Source: an uncultured Caulobacterales bacterium (lineage in GTDB: Bacteria > Pseudomonadota > Alphaproteobacteria > Caulobacterales > Maricaulaceae). From it: a stretch of 7,877 bases of DNA. Positions 7,079-7,877 of this stretch are shown here, one piece after another. The position numbers and the translations under genes were made by a program. The number at the start of each line of letters is the position of its first letter. The stretch's first letter is position 1. The stretch is taken from assembly GCA_938007945.1 (NCBI GenBank), contig CALLME010000280.1:1-7877 (forward strand), in the 5' to 3' direction. The notes below the pieces were generated by a model. The model was not told the origin of the DNA, did no database searches, and saw nothing but the letters and a program-made list of their open reading frames with translations.

Positions 7079-7558
7079 TTAAACCTGCGTCGCGCCGACC
7101 AATAACGTTTGGCAAATGGCTTCAAGGCCAGCTCTGTCAGTCTCATCAAAGCTCGCAAAGTCTGTGCTATCTACATCCAAAACCGCGAAAAGCGCGCCGC
7201 ACTCATCAAACACAGGAACAACAATCTCTGAATTTGTCTGACTGTCACAGGCGATATGGCCTGGGAAAGCGTGCACGTCATCAACAATGATTGTTTCGCC
7301 CGCCGTGGCACACGCGCCGCACACGCCTTTGGCGAATGGTATGCGCAAACACCCAAGTGTACCCTGATAAGGCCCGACAACAAGCTCGCTCTCTTTATGA
7401 GGATCAACGACATAAAACCCTGTCCAAAAATAGGTTTTAGGAAAGGCGAGCGATAGCAAACACGAAACGGTCGCCATACGTGCCGTACGCGACGGCTCAC
7501 CCTCTATAACAGCGGCGATTTCACGAGCGACGTCTGCGTAGCGTTCGGCTTTTGTCAT
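7079..7558 (-). CDS. msrC: free methionine-(R)-sulfoxide reductase (GAF-domain fRMsr)
   Basis: This 159-residue single-domain GAF protein matches E. coli YebR/MsrC, which reduces the R isomer of free methionine sulfoxide to methionine in the cytoplasm using thioredoxin-supplied electrons. Signature stretches are FWTGFYVV (44-51), LVVGPYQGTLGCLRIPF (59-75), GVCGACATAGETIIVDDV (78-95) and FPGHIACDSQTNSEIVVPV (98-116). Cys70, Cys80 and Cys104 have exactly the 10- and 24-residue spacing of the three redox cysteines in the E. coli enzyme (84, 94, 118), so the enzyme should be active; Cys83 is an extra nearby cysteine. The length is close to the usual 160-165 residues. ATG 7558 is preceded by AGGA on the minus strand (7570-7567) at good spacing. 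A tRNA lies 22 bases upstream on the same strand with no terminator seen between them, so a shared transcript is possible. The 3' end is one base from the LOG-family stop codon. Confidence 0.93.
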   Translation of the reverse strand: MTKAERYADVAREIAAVIEGEPSRTARMATVSCLLSLAFPKTYFWTGFYVVDPHKESELVVGPYQGTLGCLRIPFAKGVCGACATAGETIIVDDVHAFPGHIACDSQTNSEIVVPVFDECGALFAVLDVDSTDFASFDETDRAGLEAICQTLLVGATQV

Positions 7559-7580
7559 GGCTTGAATCCTGTGAAAACCG

Positions 7581-7654
7581 TAGGGGGAGAGGGACTTGAA
7601 CCCCCGACCAATCCGTTATGAGCGGACGGCTCTAACCAACTGAGCTATCCCCCC
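7581..7654 (-). tRNA. tRNA with CAU anticodon, probably tRNA-Ile2 (lysidine type), otherwise elongator tRNA-Met
   Basis: The minus strand folds into a full cloverleaf of 74 bases. The acceptor is GGGGGGA (7654-7648) paired with TCCCCCT, including a G1-U72 wobble. The D arm is GCTC/GAGC, the anticodon stem is GTCCG/CGGAT with loop CTCATAA (anticodon CAU at 7620-7618), and the T arm is GGGGG-TTCAAGT-CCCTC with one G-U pair. The discriminator is A. The 3' CCA is not encoded (CGG follows) and would be added by the nucleotidyltransferase. It is not an initiator tRNA, because the D arm and the G1 start are of elongator type. The loop with C32, the G27-U43 wobble and the TGGTC variable loop resemble E. 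coli tRNA-Ile2, which TilS modifies to read AUA, while alphaproteobacterial elongator Met usually has A32. The isotype remains unsettled; the tRNA itself is certain. Confidence 0.95.
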
Positions 7655-7669
7655 AACGGTTATGGGTGC

Positions 7670-7697
7670 GGTATAGCGCGCTTAGGAAATATCGCAA
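7670..7697 (-). promoter_or_regulatory. likely promoter of the CAU tRNA
   Basis: On the minus strand TTGCGA (7697-7692) and TATACC (7675-7670) are separated by 16 bases, and the -10 ends 15 bases before the first tRNA base. The bases after the -10 (GCACCC) form a GC-rich discriminator, as is common for stringently controlled stable-RNA promoters. If no terminator lies after the tRNA, this promoter may also serve the reductase gene downstream. Confidence 0.5.
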
Positions 7698-7788
7698 TAA
7701 TTTTATCACATCCCTTAAGCCTAGCTGCGGCAACTCAGCACTTGGCGAAGCGAGCGTAATTCGGCACAACGCTTTCATGGAGAGCTTC

Positions 7789-7877
7789 ATGATACCTTTA
7801 GGAAACCTGTCTATCCCGTTGGGGCAGACTGTGCTGACCTATCTGGGTTTCACAGCCATTATCATCGCGCGCTATTT
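7789..7877 (+). CDS. putative membrane protein, N-terminal fragment
   Basis: From ATG 7789 an open frame of 29 complete codons runs off the right edge. The start is supported by GGAGAG at 7779-7784, five bases upstream. Another in-frame ATG at 7777 has no ribosome binding site of its own. The peptide begins MIPLGNLSIPLGQTV and continues into a hydrophobic stretch LTYLGFTAIIIARY (residues 16-29), which looks like a first membrane helix ending in an Arg-Tyr pair. This kind of start is seen in, for example, sterol desaturase/fatty-acid hydroxylase family proteins, but the fragment is too short to assign and I do not recognise it firmly. It points away from the tRNA; the 134-base gap (7655-7788) holds the tRNA promoter and nothing else that I could identify. 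Confidence 0.5.
   Translation, partial: MIPLGNLSIPLGQTVLTYLGFTAIIIARY

Noticed and set aside
7171..7500. 109-residue open frame on the same strand as the reductase
   Set aside because: It is a frame-shifted reading of msrC, whose own frame carries all three redox cysteines at correct spacing.
7581..7654. Initiator tRNA-fMet
   Set aside because: The anticodon is CAU, but the sequence starts with G pairing (as a wobble) to U72 rather than having the unpaired C1-A72 of initiators, and the D arm is of elongator type.

Overview
The window looks like ordinary chromosomal sequence from a Gram-negative bacterium, most likely an alphaproteobacterium. The clues are an inner-membrane RND efflux pair, a periplasmic thioredoxin-like protein, an Ig-like/LysM-type envelope protein, a YheT-type hydrolase, and a moderate GC content with many GCGC-containing codons. 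A marine Hyphomonadaceae/Maricaulales-type organism would fit, but that placement is inference. No mobile element, integrase, phage gene or CRISPR array is visible.

Layout from left to right. Bases 1-203 hold the N-terminal part of a YheT-family alpha/beta hydrolase on the minus strand, running off the left edge. Divergent from it, 320-946 encodes an exported TlpA/ResA-like thioredoxin-fold protein. A 155-base gap follows and contains a near-perfect 24-base palindrome, a good operator candidate. Next comes a two-gene efflux operon: a periplasmic adaptor (1102-2187) and an RND permease (2187-5408), coupled through a TAATG stop/start overlap. Converging on the permease is a minus-strand membrane-anchored protein with two Ig-like repeats and what looks like a cut-down LysM domain (5419-6342). 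Divergent from that is a LOG/TIGR00730 family nucleotide phosphoribohydrolase (6460-7077). Converging on it, one base away, is a free methionine-(R)-sulfoxide reductase (7079-7558, minus). A tRNA with anticodon CAU lies 22 bases upstream of the reductase on the same strand (7581-7654). The right edge holds the start of a putative membrane protein (7789 onward, plus).

How the genes work together. Only the adaptor and permease are clearly one functional unit: an inner-membrane pump that would need an outer-membrane TolC-type channel encoded elsewhere. The thioredoxin-like protein and the methionine sulfoxide reductase both belong to thiol/redox maintenance but are not adjacent. The tRNA and the reductase may share a transcript.

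I found no clear undescribed multi-gene system. The observations most worth checking are the palindrome in front of the efflux operon, the Gly-rich loop where AcrB has its Phe-bearing switch loop, the altered proton-relay residues in the permease, the truncated LysM-like tail, and the identity of the CAU tRNA.
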